From an uncultured Allomuricauda sp. (GTDB lineage: Bacteria > Bacteroidota > Bacteroidia > Flavobacteriales > Flavobacteriaceae): a stretch of 64,000 nt of DNA. The stretch's first letter is position 1, and the number at the start of each line of letters is the position of its first letter. A program made the position numbers and the translations under genes. Positions 25,533-33,121 of the stretch are shown piece by piece. The stretch is taken from positions 1,054,001-1,118,000 of the forward strand of contig NZ_CANMOO010000002.1 of the NCBI RefSeq assembly GCF_947499585.1. The letters run 5' to 3'. The notes beneath the pieces are model-generated. The model had not been told where the DNA came from and searched no databases. It saw only the letters and a program-made list of their open reading frames with translations.

Positions 25533-25886
25533 TTATTCACGTTTTACAATCATATAGTAGTCGTTGTCCAACGGTAAGTAGCCAATGTCATATACAAAGT
25601 AATAAGTACTGCCTTTTTTTGTGGTATAAAGGTTTGTTATGTGTTCAAAATCGAAACCTTTATCAATAAGTCGCATTTTGGTAGTCTTGGTTTTTCCATC
25701 TTTTAAAGGAAAACTGTCAAGTACACGATAGTTCTTGCGCAATCTATTGTTTATGTTTCTTACTAAGTTTTTGCTATCCTTATTGAGTCTATTATTATAG
25801 GCGTTTCTACAATGGTCAGAACAATATTTTTTATCTATTCTGCCGAGCAGTTTTTCACCACATTCAAGACATTTCTTTTCAGACAT
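25533..25886 (-). CDS. Zinc-ribbon protein
   Basis: This 117-residue protein starts with a four-cysteine zinc finger: C6 and C9 in KKCLECGEKL, C22 and C26 in YCSDHCRNAYNNR. A basic helix and a small beta-rich domain (about 50-117, TTKKGSTYYFVYDIGYLPL) follow. The finger resembles those of small bacterial DNA- or RNA-associated proteins, but I cannot name a target. It is ten bases downstream of the pentapeptide-repeat gene and probably read with it. Confidence 0.75.
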   Translation of the reverse strand: MSEKKCLECGEKLLGRIDKKYCSDHCRNAYNNRLNKDSKNLVRNINNRLRKNYRVLDSFPLKDGKTKTTKMRLIDKGFDFEHITNLYTTKKGSTYYFVYDIGYLPLDNDYYMIVKRE

Positions 25887-25896
25887 AATGAGCGCC

Positions 25897-26469
25897 TTAT
25901 GTAATTATAATATCATACTTTTTCAATAAACCAATAAGGTTGTCTTTACTGAACTTTGCCTTTTTTAGCCTGTTTTGTTCAGGGTCAATGTTTAAATTAA
26001 AGGAAGTAGTTAAATCAGCCTTTTCTAGAATGGAGTGTTGAAAAATAGCGTTTTCCATATTACAATTTGAAAAAAGCACCTGTGTCAAATCCGCTTGAGC
26101 AAAGTCTGTTTGCACCAATTTACATTCTATAAACTGGGCATTGTTCAGTTTCATTCCAAGAAATGACGAAAGATTTAGATTGCACTTTTTAAACTGAAAT
26201 GACATTAAGAAATCACTGCAATCTTCAAAACGGAGGCCTATTAGTTTACATTCAATAAAAACAACTTCCTTAAAGATGGTGTTTTTTAGATTGGCATTGC
26301 TCAAATCACACTCTATGAATTCACATTCCATAAAGTTTTGATTGTCAAGATAACCATCAGAGAACTTGCAGTTTTCAAAAACACAGTTTTCATAATCTGA
26401 CTTGGGCAATCGATCTTTGGTATAGTCTATACCTTTAAATTCTTGATCGGCAATAAATGATTGTTGCAT
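25897..26469 (-). CDS. Pentapeptide-repeat protein
   Basis: This 190-residue protein is built from pentapeptide repeats of the A(N/D)LxF type, spelled here as runs such as FENCKF, CDLSNANLKNTIF, KLVQTDFAQADLTQVLF and CNMENAIFQHSILEKADL. The repeats fold into a right-handed square beta helix. A C-terminal helix with LKKAKFSKDNL is usual for the Bacteroidota members. Some family members protect DNA gyrase from quinolones, but that cannot be claimed here. It lies nine bases after the BNR-repeat gene in the same direction. Confidence 0.88.
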   Translation of the reverse strand: MQQSFIADQEFKGIDYTKDRLPKSDYENCVFENCKFSDGYLDNQNFMECEFIECDLSNANLKNTIFKEVVFIECKLIGLRFEDCSDFLMSFQFKKCNLNLSSFLGMKLNNAQFIECKLVQTDFAQADLTQVLFSNCNMENAIFQHSILEKADLTTSFNLNIDPEQNRLKKAKFSKDNLIGLLKKYDIIIT

Positions 26470-26478
26470 TTTTTAAAC

Positions 26479-29400
26479 TTAATCTTCCAAAAGTATTGCA
26501 GGCAGCTCCAGTGTGTTGTAAAGCTCATTGTATTTTGCCATTTCGGTATTTACAATACTGTTCTTTTCATTTTCAAATGTTTTCCATTGTGATAAAAGAT
26601 CCCTCAAACGTTCTTTAGCTCCTTTTGTCACTTTAGGTTCAGCAGTATCTATAAACCCTTTAAGATGCATAAAATCTGCATTTAACTGGTTGTGAAAATT
26701 AATAACATCTTGGAAAGTTTTTTGCTTGGGCTGAATAAGGTTTTCTTCCCAAGTTTTAATACGTTTCATTAAAGAATCTCCAACCTTTAACAACTCGCTC
26801 GCACTTTCATTTTCTTTCAGCAATTTACTATAACTTTTTAATTGTGCTTTGGCGGAACGCATTTGGTTAACGGCTTCGTGCATTGAGTATACGGCATTCT
26901 CAATTTGATTTAGTACCTGCTGCTGTTCAGCGTAGTCTGCTTCGGTGCCATCAACTTTTGGGTTAGGTAAAATGGTGGCTTCCGTTTCTACGGTTTCACT
27001 TTCTAAACTTAACCGCAGTGCATAAACACCAGGAGCAACGTTTGCCCCATTATAATTTCCAAAAACAAAAACCTTATCAATAGATGGAATCTGTTCTTTA
27101 CTAAAATTCCAGGTAAAACGGTTGTGCCCTTTTTTAGAAGGGAGCACTGCAGGTTTTGGTGGTCCCCCAGGCCATGATTTAAAATCTTTTTGGGTTTTAT
27201 TGGTAATGGTTCGGATAACTATTCCATTTTGAAGAACTTCCAATTTTAGATTTAAAGAGTCTGAATCTTTTGGTAAGTAATAATCAAAAGTTACCCCTTG
27301 TTTTGGATTTTGACCTAAACTGGGAACTGGTTTTTCTGGACTCCCTCCAAAAATGCGATAGGTATCTTTGGGTTTGTAAATTTTCAGTTTCTCAGTGGTA
27401 TCTAAACTATTTTGAATGGCTCCCAAATCGTCCAATATCCAGAAAGAACGACCAGCAGTTGCAGCAACAAGGTCATTGTCTTGAATAATAAGATCATTGA
27501 TAGGCACAACAGGAAGATTTAACTGAAAAGGTTGCCAATTTTGGCCATCATCCAAAGAAAGATAGAGTCCTGTTTCGGTACCCGCGTATAGCAGTCCCTT
27601 TTGCTTTTTGTCTTCACGTACAACCCTAACAAACGTATGCTTGTTGGTTATTCCATTAGTGATTTTACTCCAAGTATTGCCGTAATCATTGGTTTTGAAA
27701 ACATAAGGTTTCAAGTCCATAGATTTGTAACGCATAACCGCTATGTAAGCCGAAGCGGGGTCATGTGGAGATACCTCAATGCTGTTGATGATGCCATCAG
27801 TTAAATTTGGAGGAGTGATGTTTTGCCAATTTGCGCCTCCGTCTTTTGTAATATGAACCAAACCATCATCACTGCCCGCATAAAGTACACCTTGCTCATG
27901 TGGCGATTCTACCAGATACATTAAAGTGTTGTAATTTTCGCCACCAGCAGCCTCATTGGTATATGGACCGCCACCTTCACCTTGTTTTTCTTGCTCGTTT
28001 CTTGTAAGGTCTGGGCTTACAACTTCCCAACTTTGACCACCATCCACAGTTTTGAAAACAACATTTCCAGCGTGGTAAATTGTACTTCTATCGTGAGGGG
28101 AACTTATAATTGGTGCGTTCCAATTGTAACGAAACTTAAAATCTTTTGGCACCTTTCCAAGACCCAGTTCAGGATATTCTTTTATGGCTTTTCCTTCTCT
28201 AGAAGCGCGAACCCATTTTTCAATAATACCCTGATAGCAACCCCCATAGACCACCTCTGGATTATCTGGGTCAAAAGCCAAATAAGCACTTTCACAACCT
28301 GCAACGGAATACCAATCTTTCCAATCGATTCCATTGTCATTGGTTCTGCTTGCTATAGCAATAGCTGAATTATCTTGTTGCCCTCCGTAGACATTATAGG
28401 GCACAAGGTTATCCGTGATTACCCTATAAAATTGTGAGGTGGGTTGATTTTGTTGTGTACTCCAACTTTTACCGCCATTATTTGAAACATTGGCACCTCC
28501 GTCGTTGGAGTTGATCATTTTGGAATTGTCATAAGGATTGATCCACAAATGGTGGTTGTCTCCATGAGGTGTAGGTAACGGAGCAAAAGTTTTTCCTCCA
28601 TCAATTGATTTGGTAACCGGAGCGTTTAATACGTAGACCACATTTTCATCCTGTGGATCTGCAAAAATCTCCATATAGTACCAAGACCTTGCTATGTTGA
28701 TTCGGTTTGAATTGATTTGAGTCCATTTCTTGCCAGCATCATCACTTCGGTAAACCCCTCCCTTTTTTCCTTCTGCTTCAATAACTGCAAAAACCCTGTC
28801 CGAATTTGCTCGGGAGACTGAAATTCCAGCTTTTCCAAACGCCTTGGGAAGTCCTTCCTTAAGTTTTTTCCAGCTGGTACCGCCATCAGTGGATTTGTAT
28901 AATCCAGAGTTTTCACCACCAGATTCTATTTTCCACGGGTAACGTCTGTGTTGCCACATAGCTGCATAAAGAATCAATGGGTTGGTCATATCCATTGATA
29001 AAGAAGAGGTTCCAGTATTTTCATCAACAAAAAGTACATTTTCCCAACTATCTCCGCCGTCCAATGAGCGATAAACGCCTCTTTGGTTAGAAGGCCCATA
29101 TTGAGCTCCTTGAGCAGTAACAAAAACAATATCAGGATTTTCTGGGTGTATAATGACATCAGAAATATGACGTGTTTCATCAAGCCCTATGTGTTTCCAT
29201 GTTTTTCCTGCATCCGTAGATTTGTAGACACCATCTCCCATTGAGGTCATTACACCCCTTGCTGCATGTTCTCCCATACCCGCAAAAACAATGTTTGGGT
29301 TGCTTTCCGAAACGGCAATGGCTCCCACGGTTCCGGTTTTAAGAAAGCCGTCTGAAACATTTTTCCAGGTAATGCCATCATCAATGGTTTTCCAGATACC

Positions 29401-29625
29401 ACCACCCGTTGAACCCATATAATAGGTCATGGATTGTCCAATGACTCCAGATGATGCTACACTTCTACCACCTCTAAATGGACCAATATTTCTCCATTTT
29501 AGACCATGGTACATAGAATCATTAAGAACGACAGAGGGCAAAGGAGCTTTCTTTTTTCTGCGTTGTGCTTCACTGTCAAAAGAGGTGAGCAAAAGGAGGG
29601 CAAGGAAGAATTGAAATACTTTCAT
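26479..29625 (-). CDS. Secreted BNR/Asp-box beta-propeller protein (annotated as glycosyl hydrolase)
   Basis: This 1048-residue protein has a signal peptide ([16 protein letters not shown]). It is dominated by sortilin/VPS10-like BNR repeats with the Asp-box pattern S-x-D-x-G-x-x-W, for example [30 protein letters not shown] and [10 protein letters not shown]. These form two beta-propellers (about 40-720). A beta-sandwich region (about 740-880) and a helical C-terminus (about 890-1040) follow. The family is usually labelled glycosyl hydrolase, but no catalytic residues are evident and photosystem-stability/sortilin-like binding is as likely. It is monocistronic or leads the pentapeptide-zinc-ribbon pair. 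Confidence 0.85.
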   Translation of the reverse strand: MKVFQFFLALLLLTSFDSEAQRRKKKAPLPSVVLNDSMYHGLKWRNIGPFRGGRSVASSGVIGQSMTYYMGSTGGGIWKTIDDGITWKNVSDGFLKTGTVGAIAVSESNPNIVFAGMGEHAARGVMTSMGDGVYKSTDAGKTWKHIGLDETRHISDVIIHPENPDIVFVTAQGAQYGPSNQRGVYRSLDGGDSWENVLFVDENTGTSSLSMDMTNPLILYAAMWQHRRYPWKIESGGENSGLYKSTDGGTSWKKLKEGLPKAFGKAGISVSRANSDRVFAVIEAEGKKGGVYRSDDAGKKWTQINSNRINIARSWYYMEIFADPQDENVVYVLNAPVTKSIDGGKTFAPLPTPHGDNHHLWINPYDNSKMINSNDGGANVSNNGGKSWSTQQNQPTSQFYRVITDNLVPYNVYGGQQDNSAIAIASRTNDNGIDWKDWYSVAGCESAYLAFDPDNPEVVYGGCYQGIIEKWVRASREGKAIKEYPELGLGKVPKDFKFRYNWNAPIISSPHDRSTIYHAGNVVFKTVDGGQSWEVVSPDLTRNEQEKQGEGGGPYTNEAAGGENYNTLMYLVESPHEQGVLYAGSDDGLVHITKDGGANWQNITPPNLTDGIINSIEVSPHDPASAYIAVMRYKSMDLKPYVFKTNDYGNTWSKITNGITNKHTFVRVVREDKKQKGLLYAGTETGLYLSLDDGQNWQPFQLNLPVVPINDLIIQDNDLVAATAGRSFWILDDLGAIQNSLDTTEKLKIYKPKDTYRIFGGSPEKPVPSLGQNPKQGVTFDYYLPKDSDSLNLKLEVLQNGIVIRTITNKTQKDFKSWPGGPPKPAVLPSKKGHNRFTWNFSKEQIPSIDKVFVFGNYNGANVAPGVYALRLSLESETVETEATILPNPKVDGTEADYAEQQQVLNQIENAVYSMHEAVNQMRSAKAQLKSYSKLLKENESASELLKVGDSLMKRIKTWEENLIQPKQKTFQDVINFHNQLNADFMHLKGFIDTAEPKVTKGAKERLRDLLSQWKTFENEKNSIVNTEMAKYNELYNTLELPAILLED

Positions 29626-29701
29626 TTTGGTTTGATTTTAGCTTTTGGGAAGATACAAAACCCAGACATAATGTTAACAAAAAGATAAAGATTGAATTTT
29701 A

Positions 29702-29734
29702 TTTGGAACAATCGTTCTGTTATTCATATGTTTG
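29702..29734 (+). promoter_or_regulatory. Promoter of the SDR gene
   Basis: TTTG at 29702-29705 and TATGTTTG at 29727-29734 (consensus TAnnTTTG) are separated by 21 bases, a good Bacteroidota promoter. Transcription should start near 29739. One copy of the GGAAYRnnYRTTCC operator overlaps the -33 box (29705-29718) and another begins at the start site (29739-29752). Confidence 0.7.
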
Positions 29735-29752
29735 TATCGGAATGAACGTTCC
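29705..29752. promoter_or_regulatory. Two palindromic operators upstream of the SDR gene
   Basis: GGAACAATCGTTCT (29705-29718) and GGAATGAACGTTCC (29739-29752) fit one dyad, GGAAYRnnYRTTCC, with centres 34 bases apart. A third copy lies in front of the tetR gene at 30556-30569. Their positions over the -33 box and transcription start fit repression by the TetR protein at 30576. Confidence 0.65.
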
Positions 29753-29788
29753 AGAATAAATAGAAATCAATAAAACATAATTATTATC

Positions 29789-30538
29789 ATGAAAAAACTT
29801 GAAAACAAAGTGGCCGTAATTACCGGTGCAACCAGTGGAATTGGTTTGGAAACCGCAAAAAAATACCTTGGCGAAGGTGCCAGAGTAGTCCTTACGGGCA
29901 GAAGTCAGGAAAAATTGGATGCCTTAAAAACTGAGCTTACAGGAGATTTCCTTCTGCTAAAAGCTGAAGCGTCCAGTATTTCTGATAGTGCAGCATTGAT
30001 TGCAAAAACAGTAGAAACATTTGGAAGAATAGATATCCTCTTCTTGAATGCCGGAGTTTTTCGTTTAGAGGGTGTAAATGAACTTACGGAAGACATCTTT
30101 GACGAAGTGCATAACATTAATGTACGTGGACCTCTTTTCACCGTTAAGGCTGCTTATGAGCACTTGAATGAAGGCGCAAGTATCATCTTTAATACTTCTA
30201 TCGTAAACGTGAAAGGTTTTGCAGGGATGGCAGCCTATTCGTCTAGTAAAGCTGCCCTAAGGTCATTGACAAGAACTTTGGCGGCAGAATTTGGACCTAA
30301 GGGCATTCGAGTAAACGCAATAGCGCCAGGACCTATTGATACCCCGCTTTATGGAAAACATAATGTACCACAGGAAAACATAGATGAAATGGCCTCGGGC
30401 TTTCCATCCATGGTATCATTGGGTAGGTTTGGAAGTGCTGAAGAAGTGGCCTCAACAGCGTTATTTTTAGCATCTGATGATAGCAGTTACATTACAGGTG
30501 CCGAGATCCCTGTGGATGGAGGTCTTGCCCAGGTATAA
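29789..30538 (+). CDS. SDR-family oxidoreductase
   Basis: This 249-residue protein is a classical short-chain dehydrogenase. The cofactor motif T12-GATSGIG-19 is near the N-terminus, NAG is at 87-89, and the catalytic Ser137, Tyr150 and Lys154 are in place (NTSIVN, AAYSSSKAA). The Arg in LTGRSQ suggests NADP preference. It belongs to the glucose-dehydrogenase-like group often paired with a TetR gene. The substrate is unknown. The neighbouring tetR gene and shared operators suggest induction by a toxic or xenobiotic small molecule. Confidence 0.9.
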   Translation: MKKLENKVAVITGATSGIGLETAKKYLGEGARVVLTGRSQEKLDALKTELTGDFLLLKAEASSISDSAALIAKTVETFGRIDILFLNAGVFRLEGVNELTEDIFDEVHNINVRGPLFTVKAAYEHLNEGASIIFNTSIVNVKGFAGMAAYSSSKAALRSLTRTLAAEFGPKGIRVNAIAPGPIDTPLYGKHNVPQENIDEMASGFPSMVSLGRFGSAEEVASTALFLASDDSSYITGAEIPVDGGLAQV

Positions 30539-30548
30539 TTTTTTTCAA

Positions 30549-30569
30549 TAAATTTGGAACAGTTATTCC
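30549..30569 (+). promoter_or_regulatory. Autoregulated promoter and operator of tetR
   Basis: TAAATTTG (30549-30556) is a perfect -7 element, with TTG at 30525-30527 placed 21 bases upstream. The operator GGAACAGTTATTCC (30556-30569) covers the expected start site near 30561. The sequence TTCCAGAATAA following the dyad is shared with the operator at 29739-29752. Confidence 0.7.
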
Positions 30570-30575
30570 AGAATA

Positions 30576-31157
30576 ATGCCAAGAGTAAAACAATTTGATG
30601 AAAAAGAAATATTGAACAAGGCAATGGAGCTCTTTTGGGAAAAAGGGTTCCATGCCACTTCAATGCAGAATTTAGTGTCCCATTTGGGCATTAATAGGGC
30701 AAGTCTTTATGATACCTTTGGCGGCAAGGAAGAACTCTTTAATAAAGCTTTTACGCAATATAGGAGTGTTACAGGAAACATGCTAAAAGCAATGTTTGAC
30801 AGAGAAGATTCTGTGCGGACCGGTCTAAAAAAACTCTTTGACATAGCTATTGAAGAAGCACTAACGGACAAAGCCCGTAAAGGCTGTTTTGTTGTCAATA
30901 CCACTACGGAGCTTATACCTGGTGATGAAGCAATTCATAAAGTTTTGAGCGATAACAAAACCAATGTTGAAGGTCTTTTTATCAATTATGTTCAAAAAGG
31001 AATTGATAGAGGCGAGTTTTCCTCTTCTAAAAATGCGGAGAGTATTGGTCTAATGCTTTTTACCCTTTACAGCGGAATGCGGGTGTTGGCAAAAGTGGAT
31101 TCAAACCCTGATAAACTGAACAGTATGGTGCAAGCAGGACTATCCGTGCTTGACTAG
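30576..31157 (+). CDS. TetR/AcrR family transcriptional repressor
   Basis: This 193-residue protein has the TetR-type helix-turn-helix at its N-terminus (KEILNKAMELFWEKGFHATS then NLVSHLGINRASLYDTFGGK) and an all-helical ligand-binding C-terminal domain. A single Cys lies in RKGCFVVNT, a position at which some related regulators sense reactive compounds; that role is only a possibility here. It lies 37 bases after the SDR gene, and the palindromic operators at its own and the SDR promoter mark it as the likely repressor of both. Confidence 0.9.
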   Translation: MPRVKQFDEKEILNKAMELFWEKGFHATSMQNLVSHLGINRASLYDTFGGKEELFNKAFTQYRSVTGNMLKAMFDREDSVRTGLKKLFDIAIEEALTDKARKGCFVVNTTTELIPGDEAIHKVLSDNKTNVEGLFINYVQKGIDRGEFSSSKNAESIGLMLFTLYSGMRVLAKVDSNPDKLNSMVQAGLSVLD

Positions 31158-31158
31158 G

Positions 31159-31863
31159 CTATTCGGAAATCTTGAACTTCACATTTACAGAAGTCTCGAC
31201 CTTTATTTTTTCAAAATCGATATCTAAAGGTTCCGCTTCTGCCATATCCATTTCCATGGCTTTCATTTGCATGCGCGGTGCTTGGTTGTATCTGGGATAA
31301 TAAGGAGTGGACGTATCCATTATGTGAATGGCCGCTCCTACAGTTTGCCCTAATGGAGCTGTCAAAGCTTCAGCTTTCTTTTTCGCCTTTTTTACAGCTT
31401 TGGATTTAAGTTCCAATTCCAACTCATCCATTTTGGAATACTCGGTTTTTTCCAAATAAGTATTGGCAATGTCCAGTTTTTCCAAAGCAACCATTGCTTC
31501 CCCAGCTTTTTTTCCAGAATACACCAAAAGAGAATATTGTTTACTCTTTAATACATCTTTTTGGCGTAGAAAGTACTTCTTAAAGTTGCTGCTAAGATCC
31601 TTAATTACCAATTGTTTGTCTAGGTCAATTCCTAAAGCCCTTAGGCTTTGAGCCATTTTGTTTTCTTGCTCTTCTACCGATTTTTTTCCTTTGGAATCCT
31701 TCTCTTGAATCGTAATGCTCAAATAGATTTTGTCTGGGGTTACAAGAGTATCCACTCTTGCAGAAGTTTCAAGATACGGTACGTCCAAGAAGTTTTTTGA
31801 TTGTCCCATTACAGAAGTTAATACACAGGTTAGAATAAAGGTAAAAACAATTTTTTTCATCAT
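31159..31863 (-). CDS. SIMPL-domain (DUF541) exported protein
   Basis: This 234-residue protein has a signal peptide (KKIVFTFILTCVLTSVMGQ) followed by a SIMPL/DUF541 domain. The markers are an N-terminal strand ARVDTLVTPDKIYLSITIQE, a long central helical part with VSLEKLDIANT-like strands, and KAKKKAEALTAPLGQTVGAA, the conserved region before the last strands. These oligomeric periplasmic proteins are linked to oxidative-stress protection in some bacteria; the function here is not known. Its stop lies one base from the tetR stop (convergent). The start may be at 31863 or 31860. Confidence 0.85.
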   Translation of the reverse strand: MMKKIVFTFILTCVLTSVMGQSKNFLDVPYLETSARVDTLVTPDKIYLSITIQEKDSKGKKSVEEQENKMAQSLRALGIDLDKQLVIKDLSSNFKKYFLRQKDVLKSKQYSLLVYSGKKAGEAMVALEKLDIANTYLEKTEYSKMDELELELKSKAVKKAKKKAEALTAPLGQTVGAAIHIMDTSTPYYPRYNQAPRMQMKAMEMDMAEAEPLDIDFEKIKVETSVNVKFKISE

Positions 31864-31910
31864 AGCTAGATTTAAAACAACAAGATTAAATGAATCTTTC
31901 TCTTACAAAA

Positions 31911-32936
31911 TTACACTTTAAAAGATGAATCTCTAACAATAAGATTGGTCTTTATTTCTATGGTTTTTGTAATTAAATCTTCTTTTGGATTTTCAATTTC
32001 GTCAATGAGATACTTAACGGCGGTTCTACCAATTTTGTTTCCTGGCTGATCTACGGTGGAAAGTGAAGGGGATATAATGGTGGAACTTGCAGAGTTGCTA
32101 AAGCCTACAACGGCAATCTCATCTGGAATGCTAACTTTAAACTTGTTCAACGCTTTGATTACCCCGATTGCTGCGCTATCTGTTATTGCAAAAATGGCAT
32201 CTGGCCTTTTTTTTAAGCTCAGTAGAATATTAGCCATCATCCTACCTTTTGTCAGGGAGATATCTTCTGTGCTCAAGATTATCTTCTCATCAATAGGTAA
32301 ATTGTGTTCCTTCAAAGCCCTAAGATAACCTTCAAAGCGTTTTTCAGAATTAAAGGATCCTTCGGTTTCCTTGATTATCGCTATTCTTCGCTTCCCTGTA
32401 TTGATAAGATGTTCCACGGCATTATATGCTGCTTCTTCTTCATTTATTACTACTTGCGTGCAAGGAATTTTCCCAGAAACTTTATCAAACATAACTAGTG
32501 GGATTCTATTTACGGTTTGAAGAATATCATCCACGGATTTTGTTTTCCGCGATAAGGCCAAAAGAACACCATCTACTCCAAACTGCATCATGGTCTGCAG
32601 CATTTCGGATTGTTTTTTGTCATCATTTTTAGATTCAGATATAATGACCCTGTAACCCAAATTTTCCCCTTCTTCTAGAACCCCTTTAAGTACAGTTGTG
32701 GTGAAGTAATGCGAAATATTGGGAACAATTACTCCAAGGATATGGGTTCTATGACTTCTAAACCCACTGGCAAATAAGTTAGGAACATAGTTATGTTCGT
32801 TGGCCAGTTTTTTAACCTTTTCCTTAGTTGATTGGCTGATGTCGGGATGATCATTTAAAGCTCTTGAAACTGTTGATATAGAGATATTTAGACTTTTGGC
32901 AAGCTCTTTTAAGGTAATGTTATGCTTTTTTTTCAT
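31911..32936 (-). CDS. LacI-family repressor of the glycosylglycerate locus
   Basis: This 341-residue protein has a LacI-type N-terminal DNA-binding domain (ITLKELAKSLNISISTVSRALNDHPDIS with the hinge helix) and a periplasmic-binding-protein-like ligand domain (about 60-340). I chose the ATG at 32936 because the HTH then begins at residue 7, as normal; an in-frame ATG at 33014 would translate through the operators. Two abutting GCAAACGTTTGC-type operators lie upstream at 32984-33007, between this gene and the divergent TonB receptor gene. It should control both; the effector is probably a substrate or product of the hydrolase pathway. Confidence 0.92.
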   Translation of the reverse strand: MKKKHNITLKELAKSLNISISTVSRALNDHPDISQSTKEKVKKLANEHNYVPNLFASGFRSHRTHILGVIVPNISHYFTTTVLKGVLEEGENLGYRVIISESKNDDKKQSEMLQTMMQFGVDGVLLALSRKTKSVDDILQTVNRIPLVMFDKVSGKIPCTQVVINEEEAAYNAVEHLINTGKRRIAIIKETEGSFNSEKRFEGYLRALKEHNLPIDEKIILSTEDISLTKGRMMANILLSLKKRPDAIFAITDSAAIGVIKALNKFKVSIPDEIAVVGFSNSASSTIISPSLSTVDQPGNKIGRTAVKYLIDEIENPKEDLITKTIEIKTNLIVRDSSFKV

Positions 32937-32983
32937 GTTTTCAAATGTAACGTACAAAGTCGGTTTTAAAAATAAAACACTTT

Positions 32984-33007
32984 GCAAACGTTTTCGCAAA
33001 CGTTTGC
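32984..33007. promoter_or_regulatory. Two abutting LacI-family operators
   Basis: GCAAACGTTTGC (32996-33007) is a perfect 12-base palindrome with the central CG typical of LacI-family operators. The adjoining GCAAACGTTTTC (32984-32995) differs at one base. The pair lies between the divergent lacI gene and the TonB receptor gene. Confidence 0.85.
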
Positions 33008-33121
33008 ATAACAAAATTGTAAAAAATTACAGAATTCATTAAGGCATTCAAATAATTTTAGCCTATTACTAGTAAAAACATAATGAAACTTAAAAATGTC
33101 TCACGAATTAACTAAACGATT

